From Gemmatimonas sp. (GTDB lineage Bacteria > Gemmatimonadota > Gemmatimonadetes > Gemmatimonadales > Gemmatimonadaceae), in assembly GCA_011390805.1 (NCBI GenBank), contig JAABRT010000022.1, forward strand, positions 1-45,627: 45,627 nt of DNA, read 5' to 3'. This document shows, one piece after another, positions 1 to 7,903 of the stretch. The notes beneath the pieces were generated by a model. The model saw only the letters and a program-made list of their open reading frames with translations. It was not told where the DNA came from and searched no databases. How positions within the stretch are numbered: position 1 is the stretch's first letter; the number at the start of each line of letters is the position of its first letter. The translations under genes and the position numbers were made by a program.

Positions 1-1
1 G

Positions 2-919
2 CACGTGCAGGCGCTGCGCATTGATGATTTCGACAACGTCACACCAGACGACGCGCAGTTTGCCACGCGCGTGGTCTCGCTCAATCCGGCGTTTACCGAG
101 ATCGTGTTTGCGATTGGCGCAGGTAACCGGCTGGTGGGTCGCACGTCGTGGGACAACCGCCCCGCAGAAGCGCTCCAAGTGGCCAACGTTGGCGCGGGTA
201 TCAGGCCCAATGTCGAAGCTGTACTGGCCACGCGTCCTACGCTCGTCTTGCTCTACGCAACGGCGGAAAACCGCGCCGCCGCTGATGCCTTTGCCCAAGC
301 TGGCATACGCACGATTGCGCTGCGTACGGTGACCATCGCGGATTTCAAACGCGCGGCGCACATCATTGGTCGCGCACTTGGAGAGCCGGCAGCCGCGGCA
401 ACGCTGGTTGATTCGATCACCACAACACTGCAAAGCGTGCGCATGGCGGTGGCCGACGCACCGAGGCCGCGTGTGGTGTGGCCATCGTGGGAAGCACCGG
501 TACTCGTTGTGGGCAACGCGAGTTACGAAGCCGAGCTGCTCGAGATTGCCGGTGCACAAAACGTATTCGCCGACCGGCAGGAGTCGGTGGCCGGTGTGAC
601 GATTGAAGAAATCGCACGGCGTGATCCGGAGCTGGTGCTGGCTGGACCCGAACGCGTGGCGCGTATGCGCGAGAGCGCACCGTGGCGTGCCGTGCGTGCT
701 GTGCGCGAAGGCAACGTGGTGGTGCTCGACAGCAACGTGGTTGGACGTCCGGGCGTGACAATCGGCATGGCCGCAGTATCGATCGCGCGCTTGTTGCATC
801 CGGATCGCGCGGATCGGTTGCCGCTGTCTGCAACAACCGGTGCAGCAACCGGTGCAACAACCACAGCGCCCGCAGCATCCGACTCGGTCATCCCGCCGCG
901 CGAGGAACCGGATCGGTGA
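2..919 (+). CDS. btuF: BtuF-like periplasmic cobalamin-binding protein, 5' end cut by window
   Basis: Periplasmic substrate-binding protein of a vitamin B12 (or related corrinoid/siderophore-type) ABC importer. The family hallmark RVVSLNPAFTEIVFAIGAG appears about 20 residues into the visible part, followed by the typical NVGAG and PNVEAVLATRPTLVL stretch of the class III binding fold. No signal peptide is visible and the reading frame is open to the window edge, so the true start lies upstream; the GTG at 5 is only the first possible start inside the window. The C-terminus carries an Ala/Thr-rich tail (about residues 275-295) from short DNA repeats. The stop overlaps the btuC start (GTGA at 916-919). 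B12 specificity is inferred from the btuCD and btuB neighbours; an iron-siderophore binding protein is the alternative. Confidence 0.88.
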   Translation, partial: HVQALRIDDFDNVTPDDAQFATRVVSLNPAFTEIVFAIGAGNRLVGRTSWDNRPAEALQVANVGAGIRPNVEAVLATRPTLVLLYATAENRAAADAFAQAGIRTIALRTVTIADFKRAAHIIGRALGEPAAAATLVDSITTTLQSVRMAVADAPRPRVVWPSWEAPVLVVGNASYEAELLEIAGAQNVFADRQESVAGVTIEEIARRDPELVLAGPERVARMRESAPWRAVRAVREGNVVVLDSNVVGRPGVTIGMAAVSIARLLHPDRADRLPLSATTGAATGATTTAPAASDSVIPPREEPDR

Positions 920-1890
920 ACCGCCTCATTATTCCACTCGGCGTGCTGCTGTTGCTGCTCAGCATACTGCTGGCCATTGGCATTGGCGCGGTACCGCTCG
1001 CTCCCGACGACGTGTGGTTTGCACTGTTCGGACAGGGCGACGAACAAGTAGTGGCCATTGTTCGCGCGTTGCGCGCGCCGCGTGTTGTGCTGGCGGCCAT
1101 TGTCGGAGCGGGACTGGCGGTGAGCGGTGCAGCCTTGCAAGGCACACTGCGCAATGCACTGGCCGAGCCGTACCTGCTGGGCGTTTCAGGCGGCGCGGCG
1201 GTTGGCGCTGTGGTCGCGCTCACGCTGGGCATCGGAACACCAACGGTTGTCACACTGGCTGCGTTTGGCGGTGCCGGTGCCGCCACACTCATCGTCACAG
1301 CGCTGGCGCGCTTTGCCGGAGGACGCGCTGAGCCGCGATTGCTGCTCATGGCCGGTGTTGTGGTAGGCGCCTTTGCCAACGCCGTGATTCTGGTTGCGCT
1401 GGCCGACGCACCGCCCGACCGTATCCGTGGTGCGCTGTGGTGGATGATGGGTTCAACGGCCGACGCCACGTGGGATGCCGTATGGCGCAGCGCGATTGCC
1501 TTGCTGGTGTTTGGTGGCTGGCTGATTGTGCGCGCCCGGGAACTCGATGTGCTCGCGCTTGGCGAAGAGCCGGCCGTAGCACTTGGTGCCGATGTGGATC
1601 GCGCCGCACAACGCACCTTCCTGTGCGCGTCGTGGTTGGCGGCATCAACCGTGGCGGCTGTCGGACTGGTGGGCTTTGTTGGTCTGGTCGTGCCCAATCT
1701 CGCGCGCGCACTCGGTGCACACCGGCATCGTGGATTGATGGTGGTATCGGCGCTTTACGGCGGCGCGCTGCTTGTTGCAGCCGATGTGGCCGCGCGTTCA
1801 ATCCGCTCTCCCATTGAGCTGCCCCTTGGTGCCGTAACGGCCCTTATCGGTGTGCCGTTCTTTCTGGCGCGTTTGCGCAAGCTGGCATGA
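916..1890 (+). CDS. btuC: BtuC, cobalamin ABC transporter permease (FecCD family)
   Basis: Inner-membrane permease of the B12 importer, 324 residues, the usual length of the FecCD/BtuC family. The N-terminal hydrophobic helix starts at once (LIIPLGVLLLLLSILLAIG). The family motif RAPRVVLAAIVGAGLAVSG and the following GTLRNALAEPYLLGVSGGA segment are present. The late GLVGFVGLVVPNLAR stretch is the cytoplasmic coupling region that contacts the ATPase. The start chosen is GTG at 916, overlapping the btuF stop; the frame is open further upstream, but that would run deep into btuF. It acts with BtuF and BtuD. Confidence 0.95.
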   Translation: MNRLIIPLGVLLLLLSILLAIGIGAVPLAPDDVWFALFGQGDEQVVAIVRALRAPRVVLAAIVGAGLAVSGAALQGTLRNALAEPYLLGVSGGAAVGAVVALTLGIGTPTVVTLAAFGGAGAATLIVTALARFAGGRAEPRLLLMAGVVVGAFANAVILVALADAPPDRIRGALWWMMGSTADATWDAVWRSAIALLVFGGWLIVRARELDVLALGEEPAVALGADVDRAAQRTFLCASWLAASTVAAVGLVGFVGLVVPNLARALGAHRHRGLMVVSALYGGALLVAADVAARSIRSPIELPLGAVTALIGVPFFLARLRKLA

Positions 1891-1906
1891 TGCGGAGCAC
1901 GCGCCT

Positions 1907-2737
1907 GTGACTGACGCGACACGCAGCGCCACCGACCTCGTGTTCGAGCGCATCACGGTGACCTATCCGCGCGCTTCGGTACCCGCGCTCGACGACGTCA
2001 CGTTGCGGGCGAGGCCGCGCGCTGTCACCGCAGTTGTGGGCCCGAACGGTAGCGGCAAGAGCACCCTGGTGCGTGCGCTGCTGCGACGCGTAGCACCGAG
2101 CAGCGGTCGCATACTGCTGGGCGACCAGACACTGGCTTCGTTTGACGCGCGTCAGTTTTCCACGCAGGTGGCCGTGGTACCGCAGCGCGAAGAAGTGCAC
2201 ATGCCGCTGCCGGTGCGGGAGTTTGTGGCACTGGGCCGGCATGTGCATCTGGGTGCCTTCACCCCGATGGGTGCCTCCGATAAACAGGCCATTGCTCACG
2301 CGCTTGATCGTGCCGGTATGACACACCTCGCCGACCGTCGCACCGATACGCTATCGGGCGGTGAATGGCAGCGTGTTCGCATTGCGCGTGCGTTGGCACA
2401 GGAGGCACCGGTGGTGGTGCTCGATGAACCCACCACATTTCTTGATATCGCGCATGAGATGTCGGTGTTCGAACTGCTCGACGACCTGGCCGCTGAAGGA
2501 CGTACGGTGTTGCTGGTGAGCCATCAACTCAACCTCGTCGCGCGCTTTGCTGCGCACATCGTGCTGCTTGATCGCGGACGGGTGGCTGCGCATGGCAACG
2601 CCGCAGACGTCATGCGTGGTGAGATCCTCGAGCGAGTGTACGAGTGGCCGTTGGTGGTGACGCGGGATCCGGCGGTTGGCGCACCGGCGCTGTTGCCGCT
2701 CAGGCGGGGCGCGCGGCGCGCCGAGGAGCGCAAATGA
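1907..2737 (+). CDS. btuD: BtuD, cobalamin ABC transporter ATP-binding protein
   Basis: ATPase subunit that powers B12 import through BtuC, 276 residues. Walker A is GPNGSGKS at residues 45-52, the signature LSGGEWQ starts near residue 149, and Walker B VVVLDEP has its Asp-Glu at 173-174. The H-loop histidine lies in LLVSHQLNLV. These are the normal FepC/BtuD-class elements in order. GTG at 1907 is chosen because a GGAG lies at 1894-1897 and the preceding in-frame sequence overlaps btuC. The stop overlaps the btuB start (ATGA). Confidence 0.95.
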   Translation: MTDATRSATDLVFERITVTYPRASVPALDDVTLRARPRAVTAVVGPNGSGKSTLVRALLRRVAPSSGRILLGDQTLASFDARQFSTQVAVVPQREEVHMPLPVREFVALGRHVHLGAFTPMGASDKQAIAHALDRAGMTHLADRRTDTLSGGEWQRVRIARALAQEAPVVVLDEPTTFLDIAHEMSVFELLDDLAAEGRTVLLVSHQLNLVARFAAHIVLLDRGRVAAHGNAADVMRGEILERVYEWPLVVTRDPAVGAPALLPLRRGARRAEERK

Positions 2738-4965
2738 TGTGGCGCTGGTGCTGCCGCGTGGCGTGGGCAGCGGGCGTTGTGGCATCGCAGAGCGTGGCCG
2801 GCGTTGTGGTGTCGCCGAGCGTAGCCGGCGCCCTGTTGTTCCAGAGCGTAGCCGCAACGCCCGCGCGGGCTCAGCAATCTGTTGCCCGCACGCAGATACC
2901 TCACACGTTGTGTGTACGCGATGCCGCAACCGGCGCCGGGATAGCGCGCGCACAGCTCACGATAGTACGGGCGTCAGGGAAAAAGCTCTCGCAGGTACTT
3001 GGCGCGCCGTGCGGTGCGGTGACTCTTTCGCGTGATACGGAATCGCCTGAGCAACCGGCGGGAGATCAGGGCGATAGCGTTGTGGTACGTCGCCTTGGAT
3101 ACGAGCCTCGGCGCTATGTACCGGTGCGCGGCCAGTTGGCTGGAGATACGATTTTCGTGGCGCTGGTACCGATCGCCGTTGCACTGCCTGTCAGCATCAC
3201 ACAGGCTCCGGTTGGGGCGGATGATGCGCTGCAAGCTCGAAACGCCGTGTCGATATCCGTGGACAGCGCGCGCGCCCTTGGAGCGCACAGCACCGGTTCG
3301 CTGGTGGCGCTGCTGCCATACACATTTCCGCGCAGTGCGCGCGGTGAAGTCACGCTGTCGCTGCGTGGCGCGAGACGTGAGCAGGTTGCGGTAACGCTTG
3401 ATGGTGTGCCGCTCACCGATCCCTCCACAGGTCTCGCTGATCTGGCGGACGTGCCACTCGCACTGCTGCAAAGCGTAACTGTTTCGCCGGGCAGCGATCC
3501 GATTGCCAGCGGACCGGGGGCCGCTGGTGGCGTGTTGTCGCTGCGCAGCGGCAATCAGTCGGTAGCCATGGTTCGCGCGGCGTCATTTGGCGACGTGGCA
3601 GCGGAGGGCGCATGGAGTACATCGGTTGGTGCATCACTCTTGCGCATTGGCGCTGCACATCGCGCCGCCGACAATAACTTTGCGTTCGTGAACAGTTCCG
3701 GAAGTACCGGTACTGAACTGATTGAGCGGCGCGTGAATAATGATGTGACGCGCAGCAGTGTGATGGCGCAGTGGCAGGCGTCGCGGGTGCAACTGACCGC
3801 GCTCGCATCACGCGCCGACGTGGGTATGGTGGGGCCGGTGAATGTGCGTGCGAACGATCAGGATCGCTCACAAACGCGGCGCCTGTTCATGCGTGCTGCG
3901 GGACAGACCGGTTCGTCGCTGGTGAGTGCATCATTGCGTGGCTTCGGCCTGCGTTATCGCGATCCTGCACGCGCCTCGTTCGACGCCAATGCCAATGCGC
4001 TGGCTGCTGACGCCGATATCCGCCGCTCTGTAGCGGGTGTAGCGCTGCACGCAGGTGTGGGCGCCGATCGCCTGCGCGCATCGGCCAACGTGGCGCAGGA
4101 TCGCGCACGCGGTTTCGCTTCGGCTGCGACCGCCGGCGCATTTGGTGTGAATCCGGTTGACGGGAGCGAGACGCTCTCCTGGACACTGGGCGCACGGCTC
4201 GATGCGATTGAGCAGAATGGTGTGCTGCCATCGTTTTCACTTGGTCTGAACTCGTCGCGGCAGCGCCCGGTTGTTGTTGGTGCCCGCGTTGCGCAGGCTG
4301 TGCGCGTGCCCACGTTGTACGACCTGTACTTTTCGTCGCCGCAGCGCCTCACCGTTCGTGCGCTTGATGTCGAGCGTATCGTGCTTGATGCCGAGGTGCA
4401 CGCACGCTGGCAGTCACGCACAAATGATAACCGCTCGGCGTCGCTCGAAAGTGCGTTGATCACACGCATTACTGACAATGCGATTGTGTGGTTTCCCGGA
4501 AACTTTGGCTGGAGCCCGGCCAATGTAGGCACCGAGCGGGTAACCGGTGTGGAGTTGCGCGGTACGCTGGCCCGGGGACCAGCGGACATCAACGCGTGGA
4601 GCACAGTGTACAACGCGGAACTCACTGCGGGTGGTTTGCGCATCCCCACGCCATACGTACCCAGACACGCCGGCGGTGCGACGGCACGATTGGCACACGG
4701 ACCGCTTCAACTCTCCGGTACCACTCGCTGGTTTGGAACGCGCCCGTACACTGCGGGTCCGCGCGATGATGCGTTCCTGCTACCGGCGGTCGCGCTCGTT
4801 GATCTCGCGTTCACTGCTTCACATGCGCTGAACGGTACTGTCATCGCCCTCACATTCGCACTGGAAAATGCCACGGACCAACCCTGGCAATCAGTGCGTG
4901 GTTTTCCGTCGCCCGGCCGAGCCTGGTCGGTTGCGCTGGTGTTTCGTCCTACAACTTCTCAATGA
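2734..4965 (+). CDS. btuB: BtuB-like TonB-dependent outer-membrane receptor
   Basis: Outer-membrane receptor, 743 residues, expected to pass cobalamin into the periplasm using TonB energy. Order seen: an unusual signal peptide built from a 9-residue repeat; a carboxypeptidase-regulatory-like domain (about residues 55-130); a plug domain (about 160-255, with VTLDGVPLTDPSTG and GSDPIASGPGAAGGVLSLRS); then a beta-barrel. The barrel ends in VALVFRPTTSQ, so it lacks the usual last aromatic residue. ATG 2734 overlaps the btuD stop and has GAGGAG at 2723-2728. The substrate is inferred from the operon; the barrel alone does not decide between cobalamin and siderophores. The stop overlaps the lipoprotein start (ATGA at 4962). 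Confidence 0.88.
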   Translation: MMWRWCCRVAWAAGVVASQSVAGVVVSPSVAGALLFQSVAATPARAQQSVARTQIPHTLCVRDAATGAGIARAQLTIVRASGKKLSQVLGAPCGAVTLSRDTESPEQPAGDQGDSVVVRRLGYEPRRYVPVRGQLAGDTIFVALVPIAVALPVSITQAPVGADDALQARNAVSISVDSARALGAHSTGSLVALLPYTFPRSARGEVTLSLRGARREQVAVTLDGVPLTDPSTGLADLADVPLALLQSVTVSPGSDPIASGPGAAGGVLSLRSGNQSVAMVRAASFGDVAAEGAWSTSVGASLLRIGAAHRAADNNFAFVNSSGSTGTELIERRVNNDVTRSSVMAQWQASRVQLTALASRADVGMVGPVNVRANDQDRSQTRRLFMRAAGQTGSSLVSASLRGFGLRYRDPARASFDANANALAADADIRRSVAGVALHAGVGADRLRASANVAQDRARGFASAATAGAFGVNPVDGSETLSWTLGARLDAIEQNGVLPSFSLGLNSSRQRPVVVGARVAQAVRVPTLYDLYFSSPQRLTVRALDVERIVLDAEVHARWQSRTNDNRSASLESALITRITDNAIVWFPGNFGWSPANVGTERVTGVELRGTLARGPADINAWSTVYNAELTAGGLRIPTPYVPRHAGGATARLAHGPLQLSGTTRWFGTRPYTAGPRDDAFLLPAVALVDLAFTASHALNGTVIALTFALENATDQPWQSVRGFPSPGRAWSVALVFRPTTSQ
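2776..2856 (+). repeat. Three 27-base tandem units inside the btuB signal peptide
   Basis: Units at 2776-2802, 2803-2829 and 2830-2856 encode VVASQSVAG, VVVSPSVAG and ALLFQSVAA. The phase is exactly nine codons, and units 1 and 2 are the closest. The repeats form the hydrophobic core of the signal sequence. Confidence 0.8.
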
Positions 4966-6140
4966 AAATGCTGCACTGTTCACACATCGTATCCGGCAGT
5001 CGTTCACGACGTCTGCGGTCTTCCACCGTCGCACTTATCGGCTGCGCTGCCTTACTGTCTGCTTGTGGCGACGATGGTGTGATTGATCCGGCCACACTCG
5101 CCCCGCGCGGCATCGTAGTGCTTGACGGCTTCATTCAACCAGGTCTCACCTTGGTGCCCGATTCCGGCACGGCTACGCAGCGTATCGCGTTCGGTGCACC
5201 CAACGAGTTTGACGGTGGTTCAATCGAAGTGCGCAATGACACGGTGGTCGCCGCATCAAGCCGGGGCGCTGGCGACCTGTTGTACATCGCATCGTTGCAG
5301 AGCGGGACCGTGCGCCGCGTGCAAATGCCGCCGCAGAGCAACCCGGCGCGCGCCAGAATGCTCACGCAGTCAGGTGGTGCAGCGCTCATTGGCGTTCCCC
5401 TGCGTGACTCGGCGTCGGTTGTGCTGGCGTCCCTCGCTCCGGCGGGCGGCACAACACTTACGAAAATCAATGACGTTGGCACCTGTCCCGTTGATGTCTT
5501 CCAGTTTGGCGGTGACACATGGGTTGTCGATGCCAATGCTGATTGCGCCAACGACTATCGTCCCATTGGTGCCATGCGCCTTATCCGCGTGCCCTCCGGT
5601 GGTGGTGCACGTCAGGTAATCACACTGCCCGCGCTGCGTGGCTCGAGTGCGGATGTGATCGTGCAGGGCAACGTGGCCTACATCAGCGCCGGCGGCGACG
5701 CCGATTTCTCCAGCTTTCCGTTTGCGCTCATCACCGGCGGCGCCATCACGCGCGTTGATCTGACCAGCGGCACCGTGCTGGGCACGCAACCCATGCCGGC
5801 CGGTACTTACGGCGCCAGCATGAAGCTGGGAGCTGATGGCCGGTTGTACGTGACGATGTTCGAGGATCTGAGCTCTTTTACCGACCGCACCGTCGCGTAT
5901 ACCTTGCCGGGATTGACTCCCACTGGCACGCGCGTGCAGGGCGCGGACTGGCTGCAGCTGCGCGATGGCAACAACGAAGAGACCAGCTGCGGCTCAGCCG
6001 TTGCTGACGCACTCGGCCGACTGCACTGCATTCAGAATCGAACGGCCTCGGCCACATTCCTTCTGGTGTTCGCTCCCGACGGATCACTGGTGCGTGAAGT
6101 GGCGGCAGGGCAGGGCGGAGTGGATTTGCGCTTCCGCTAG
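4962..6140 (+). CDS. Lipoprotein with beta-propeller-like repeats, possible BtuG-type B12 partner
   Basis: Predicted lipoprotein of 392 residues: a basic N-terminus, hydrophobic core IGCAALLSAC with lipobox LSAC (Cys about residue 35), then a mature part rich in short beta strands. Several segments follow a propeller-blade pattern (an aromatic strand, then a 'value' strand): DLLYIASLQSGTVRRVQMP, NVAYISAGG followed by ITRVDLTSGTVLG, GRLYVTMFE, and LLVFAPDGSLVREV. Its ATG overlaps the btuB stop, so the two are probably translationally coupled. In Bacteroides the propeller lipoprotein BtuG caps BtuB and binds B12 very tightly; position and architecture suggest a similar role here. That role is inference, since no sequence identity to BtuG could be tested. 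Cysteines in GTCPVD, ADCAND, TSCGSA and LHCIQN may form disulfides. Confidence 0.75.
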   Translation: MKMLHCSHIVSGSRSRRLRSSTVALIGCAALLSACGDDGVIDPATLAPRGIVVLDGFIQPGLTLVPDSGTATQRIAFGAPNEFDGGSIEVRNDTVVAASSRGAGDLLYIASLQSGTVRRVQMPPQSNPARARMLTQSGGAALIGVPLRDSASVVLASLAPAGGTTLTKINDVGTCPVDVFQFGGDTWVVDANADCANDYRPIGAMRLIRVPSGGGARQVITLPALRGSSADVIVQGNVAYISAGGDADFSSFPFALITGGAITRVDLTSGTVLGTQPMPAGTYGASMKLGADGRLYVTMFEDLSSFTDRTVAYTLPGLTPTGTRVQGADWLQLRDGNNEETSCGSAVADALGRLHCIQNRTASATFLLVFAPDGSLVREVAAGQGGVDLRFR

Positions 6141-6149
6141 ATTTTCCGC

Positions 6150-6905
6150 ATGCCGCCTGTTGCCACCGATGCGCTGGTCCTTCACGTATTCGACTACCTC
6201 GAGACGTCGCGCATCGTGCGACTGGCAACGCGCGATTTCGGCGTACTCTCCGTATTGGCCCGGGGAGTACGCCGCTCGTCCAGTCGCTTTGGCAGCGCAC
6301 TGGACCTCTTCGCCGAGGGTGCGGCGCGCATTGATCTCAAGGCTGGCCGGGATCTTCAAACGCTGAGCGGTTTCGATGTGACCACGGCTCGCCCTGAGCT
6401 GGCGCTCGACATGTCGCGCTTTACCGCCGCCTCGGCGGTGTCGGAGTGCGTGCAGCGCATGGTGAGTGAAGATCACGCGCCCGAGGCCTTCGATGTGGTG
6501 CGTGACGCACTGGATGCGCTCGCCCGGTCCGCGCCCGAGCACACCGTGTCGGCCGCGCTGGCGTCGCTGTGGCATCTGGTGGCCACCCTGGGCTTTGCTC
6601 CGGCGCTGGACGTGTGCGCGCTCTGTCATCGCGAGATTGACGATACCGATGCGTTGGCCTTCAGTCATGTGGCCGGGGGCGTGCTGTGTGCGACCTGTGC
6701 GGCGCGCGGTGCGGGAGCCCGGCGTTTACCGCAGGCGGCGCACCGCGCACTGGCGCAGTGGACCGTGGGTGAGGCTGGGCCGGCATTGAGTGTGGCCGAA
6801 GGACGGGCACACCAGCGGCTGCTGCGGGAGTTCGTCGGCCAGCACCTCACGGATGCCCGCCAGATGAAGGCCTGGGCCGTGTGGGAGCAGGGAAACTGGG
6901 GCTGA
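6150..6905 (+). CDS. recO: RecO, DNA recombination/repair mediator
   Basis: RecO helps RecR load RecA onto SSB-coated single-stranded DNA in the RecF pathway, and anneals complementary strands. The 251 residues match the family length. The N-terminal OB-fold begins TDALVLHVFDYLETSRIVRL, with the typical later GVRRSSSRFGSALDLF. The C-terminal helical domain holds a zinc-binding CALC ... CATC pair (about residues 157-180). It starts 9 bases after the lipoprotein stop and may share its transcript, although the function is unrelated to B12 uptake. Confidence 0.92.
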   Translation: MPPVATDALVLHVFDYLETSRIVRLATRDFGVLSVLARGVRRSSSRFGSALDLFAEGAARIDLKAGRDLQTLSGFDVTTARPELALDMSRFTAASAVSECVQRMVSEDHAPEAFDVVRDALDALARSAPEHTVSAALASLWHLVATLGFAPALDVCALCHREIDDTDALAFSHVAGGVLCATCAARGAGARRLPQAAHRALAQWTVGEAGPALSVAEGRAHQRLLREFVGQHLTDARQMKAWAVWEQGNWG

Positions 6906-7165
6906 ATGGGCGATTTGTTGCACCCTCTGCAGAGTGAGGCGCATCACAAAGCTGCCGTTTAGGCGCGCCCTGCCAATATGGCGAGCTCTGGCAGGTTGAT
7001 CACAAGATCAATGTGCCCGTGGAGAGCGCGGAACAGTTGGGTTCGCCCGGGGTCTTGTGAGAAAGAATGTGACGTTTCTACTCTGTCGCGGTGTGGCACT
7101 AACCAATCTGACGTGCCGTGGGGAGACATCGGAGTACTGGGGCCAACCGTGTACCCCGGTGTTGC
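6906..7165. other. Non-coding stretch between recO and the small secreted protein
   Basis: No convincing gene is seen in these 260 bases. A hairpin at 6969-6995 (CCTGCCA paired with TGGCAGG, 13-base loop, then TTGATC) could end the btu-recO transcript but has no real T-run. Several weak inverted pairs (GGCAC/GTGCC around 7090-7115) could belong to a structured RNA, but nothing recognisable is present. Confidence 0.4.
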
Positions 7166-7194
7166 TTGACACCCCCCCATACGCGTCCTAATAT
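7166..7194 (+). promoter_or_regulatory. Near-consensus sigma-70 promoter
   Basis: TTGACA at 7166-7171, a 17-base spacer that includes C7, and TAATAT at 7189-7194. Transcription should begin near 7201, giving a leader of about 70 bases before the ATG at 7271. It is the best promoter match in the window and suggests strong constitutive expression. Confidence 0.85.
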
Positions 7195-7270
7195 ACGCAG
7201 CACAGAGATATTCCTTAACCCACCACAGGAGACTGAACCAAGGCCCCTGATTCGTCTGTTGGAGAAAGCC

Positions 7271-7741
7271 ATGAAACGTGTTGTGACCTTGCTGGGACTC
7301 GTCCTGGCGGTCAGCGCGTTCATGCCACGAGAAGTCGCGGCGCAAGGCAGTGTGATCGAGCAGAACAGCACGGTCGTGCGTCGCGGGGTTGGAAAGCTCA
7401 AGCAGAACTTTCCAAATCCCTTCAACCCTGCGACCCGGATTCCCTTCGATGTGGGGGATGCCCCACAGTGTTCGGATCAAGGTCGCCAGTATCGGATTAC
7501 TCTTCGCATTTTCAATCTGTTAGCGCGTGAAGTGGCGGTTCCGGTACTGCAAGGTGGCACCAGCACAGTTGCTGGCGGTCAGCCATTACGTGGGATATCA
7601 GTGCCTTGTGGGGAATACGTTGCCTACTGGGATGGAGTGGACAAGCGAACGGGTCGGGAAGCACCATCCGGCATCTACAGCTACACACTCCAGATCGACG
7701 ATAATCCACCGTTGGCGAAGAAGATGATCGTGGTGAAGTGA
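7271..7741 (+). CDS. Secreted protein consisting of a type IX/FlgD-like C-terminal sorting domain
   Basis: A 156-residue protein with a signal peptide (MKRVVTLLGLVLAVSAF, then a cut after VAA) and almost nothing else except one domain. The domain begins with LKQNFPNPFNPATRIPFDV, the classic entry of the type A C-terminal sorting domain of the type IX secretion system. It then shows LRIFNLLAREVAVPVL, YWDGVDKRTG and SGIYSYTLQ, and ends in KKMIVVK. Such domains normally sit at the end of large secreted proteins; here no cargo precedes it. Two cysteines (67 and 113) lie in insertions and may pair. ATG 7271 is chosen for the GGAG just upstream and the clean signal peptide. A FlgD-like Ig fold is the alternative name. 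The function is unknown. Confidence 0.8.
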   Translation: MKRVVTLLGLVLAVSAFMPREVAAQGSVIEQNSTVVRRGVGKLKQNFPNPFNPATRIPFDVGDAPQCSDQGRQYRITLRIFNLLAREVAVPVLQGGTSTVAGGQPLRGISVPCGEYVAYWDGVDKRTGREAPSGIYSYTLQIDDNPPLAKKMIVVK

Positions 7742-7766
7742 ACGCCACTGATCGAGACATTTAATG

Positions 7767-7814
7767 AACGGCGCCCCGGGTGAGCGGACCCAGGGCGCCG
7801 TTCGTGTTTTTGTG
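7767..7814 (+). terminator. Rho-independent terminator
   Basis: Perfect 10-base stem AACGGCGCCC / GGGCGCCGTT (7767-7776 with 7793-7802), extended inside by GGGT/ACCC, followed by TTCGTGTTTTTG. It ends the sorting-domain gene and insulates clpB. Confidence 0.88.
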
Positions 7815-7832
7815 CGCGCCGATTCGGCAGTT

Positions 7833-7861
7833 TTGCGATGGCACCACCGTTGCCATGTTAT
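7833..7861 (+). promoter_or_regulatory. Possible clpB promoter with an inverted repeat in its spacer
   Basis: TTGCGA (7833-7838) and TGTTAT (7856-7861) are separated by 17 bases; each matches consensus at 4 of 6 positions. The spacer holds a perfect inverted repeat, ATGGCA (7838-7843) and TGCCAT (7851-7856), that a repressor could use. No CIRCE element is present. A GGAGG at 7862-7866 could pair with CCTCC at 7885-7889 in the leader. Confidence 0.4.
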
Positions 7862-7903
7862 GGAGGTACAGCAACCTTTGGTTTCCTCCGTCGACAACGG
7901 CCC

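Noticed and set aside
1..120. Cobalamin riboswitch for the btu operon
   Set aside because: The window begins inside btuF, so any leader lies outside it; no B12-box-like sequence was seen between the btu genes.
7815..7903. CIRCE heat-shock element before clpB
   Set aside because: No TTAGCACTC-type inverted repeat is present; only the unrelated ATGGCA/TGCCAT pair was found.
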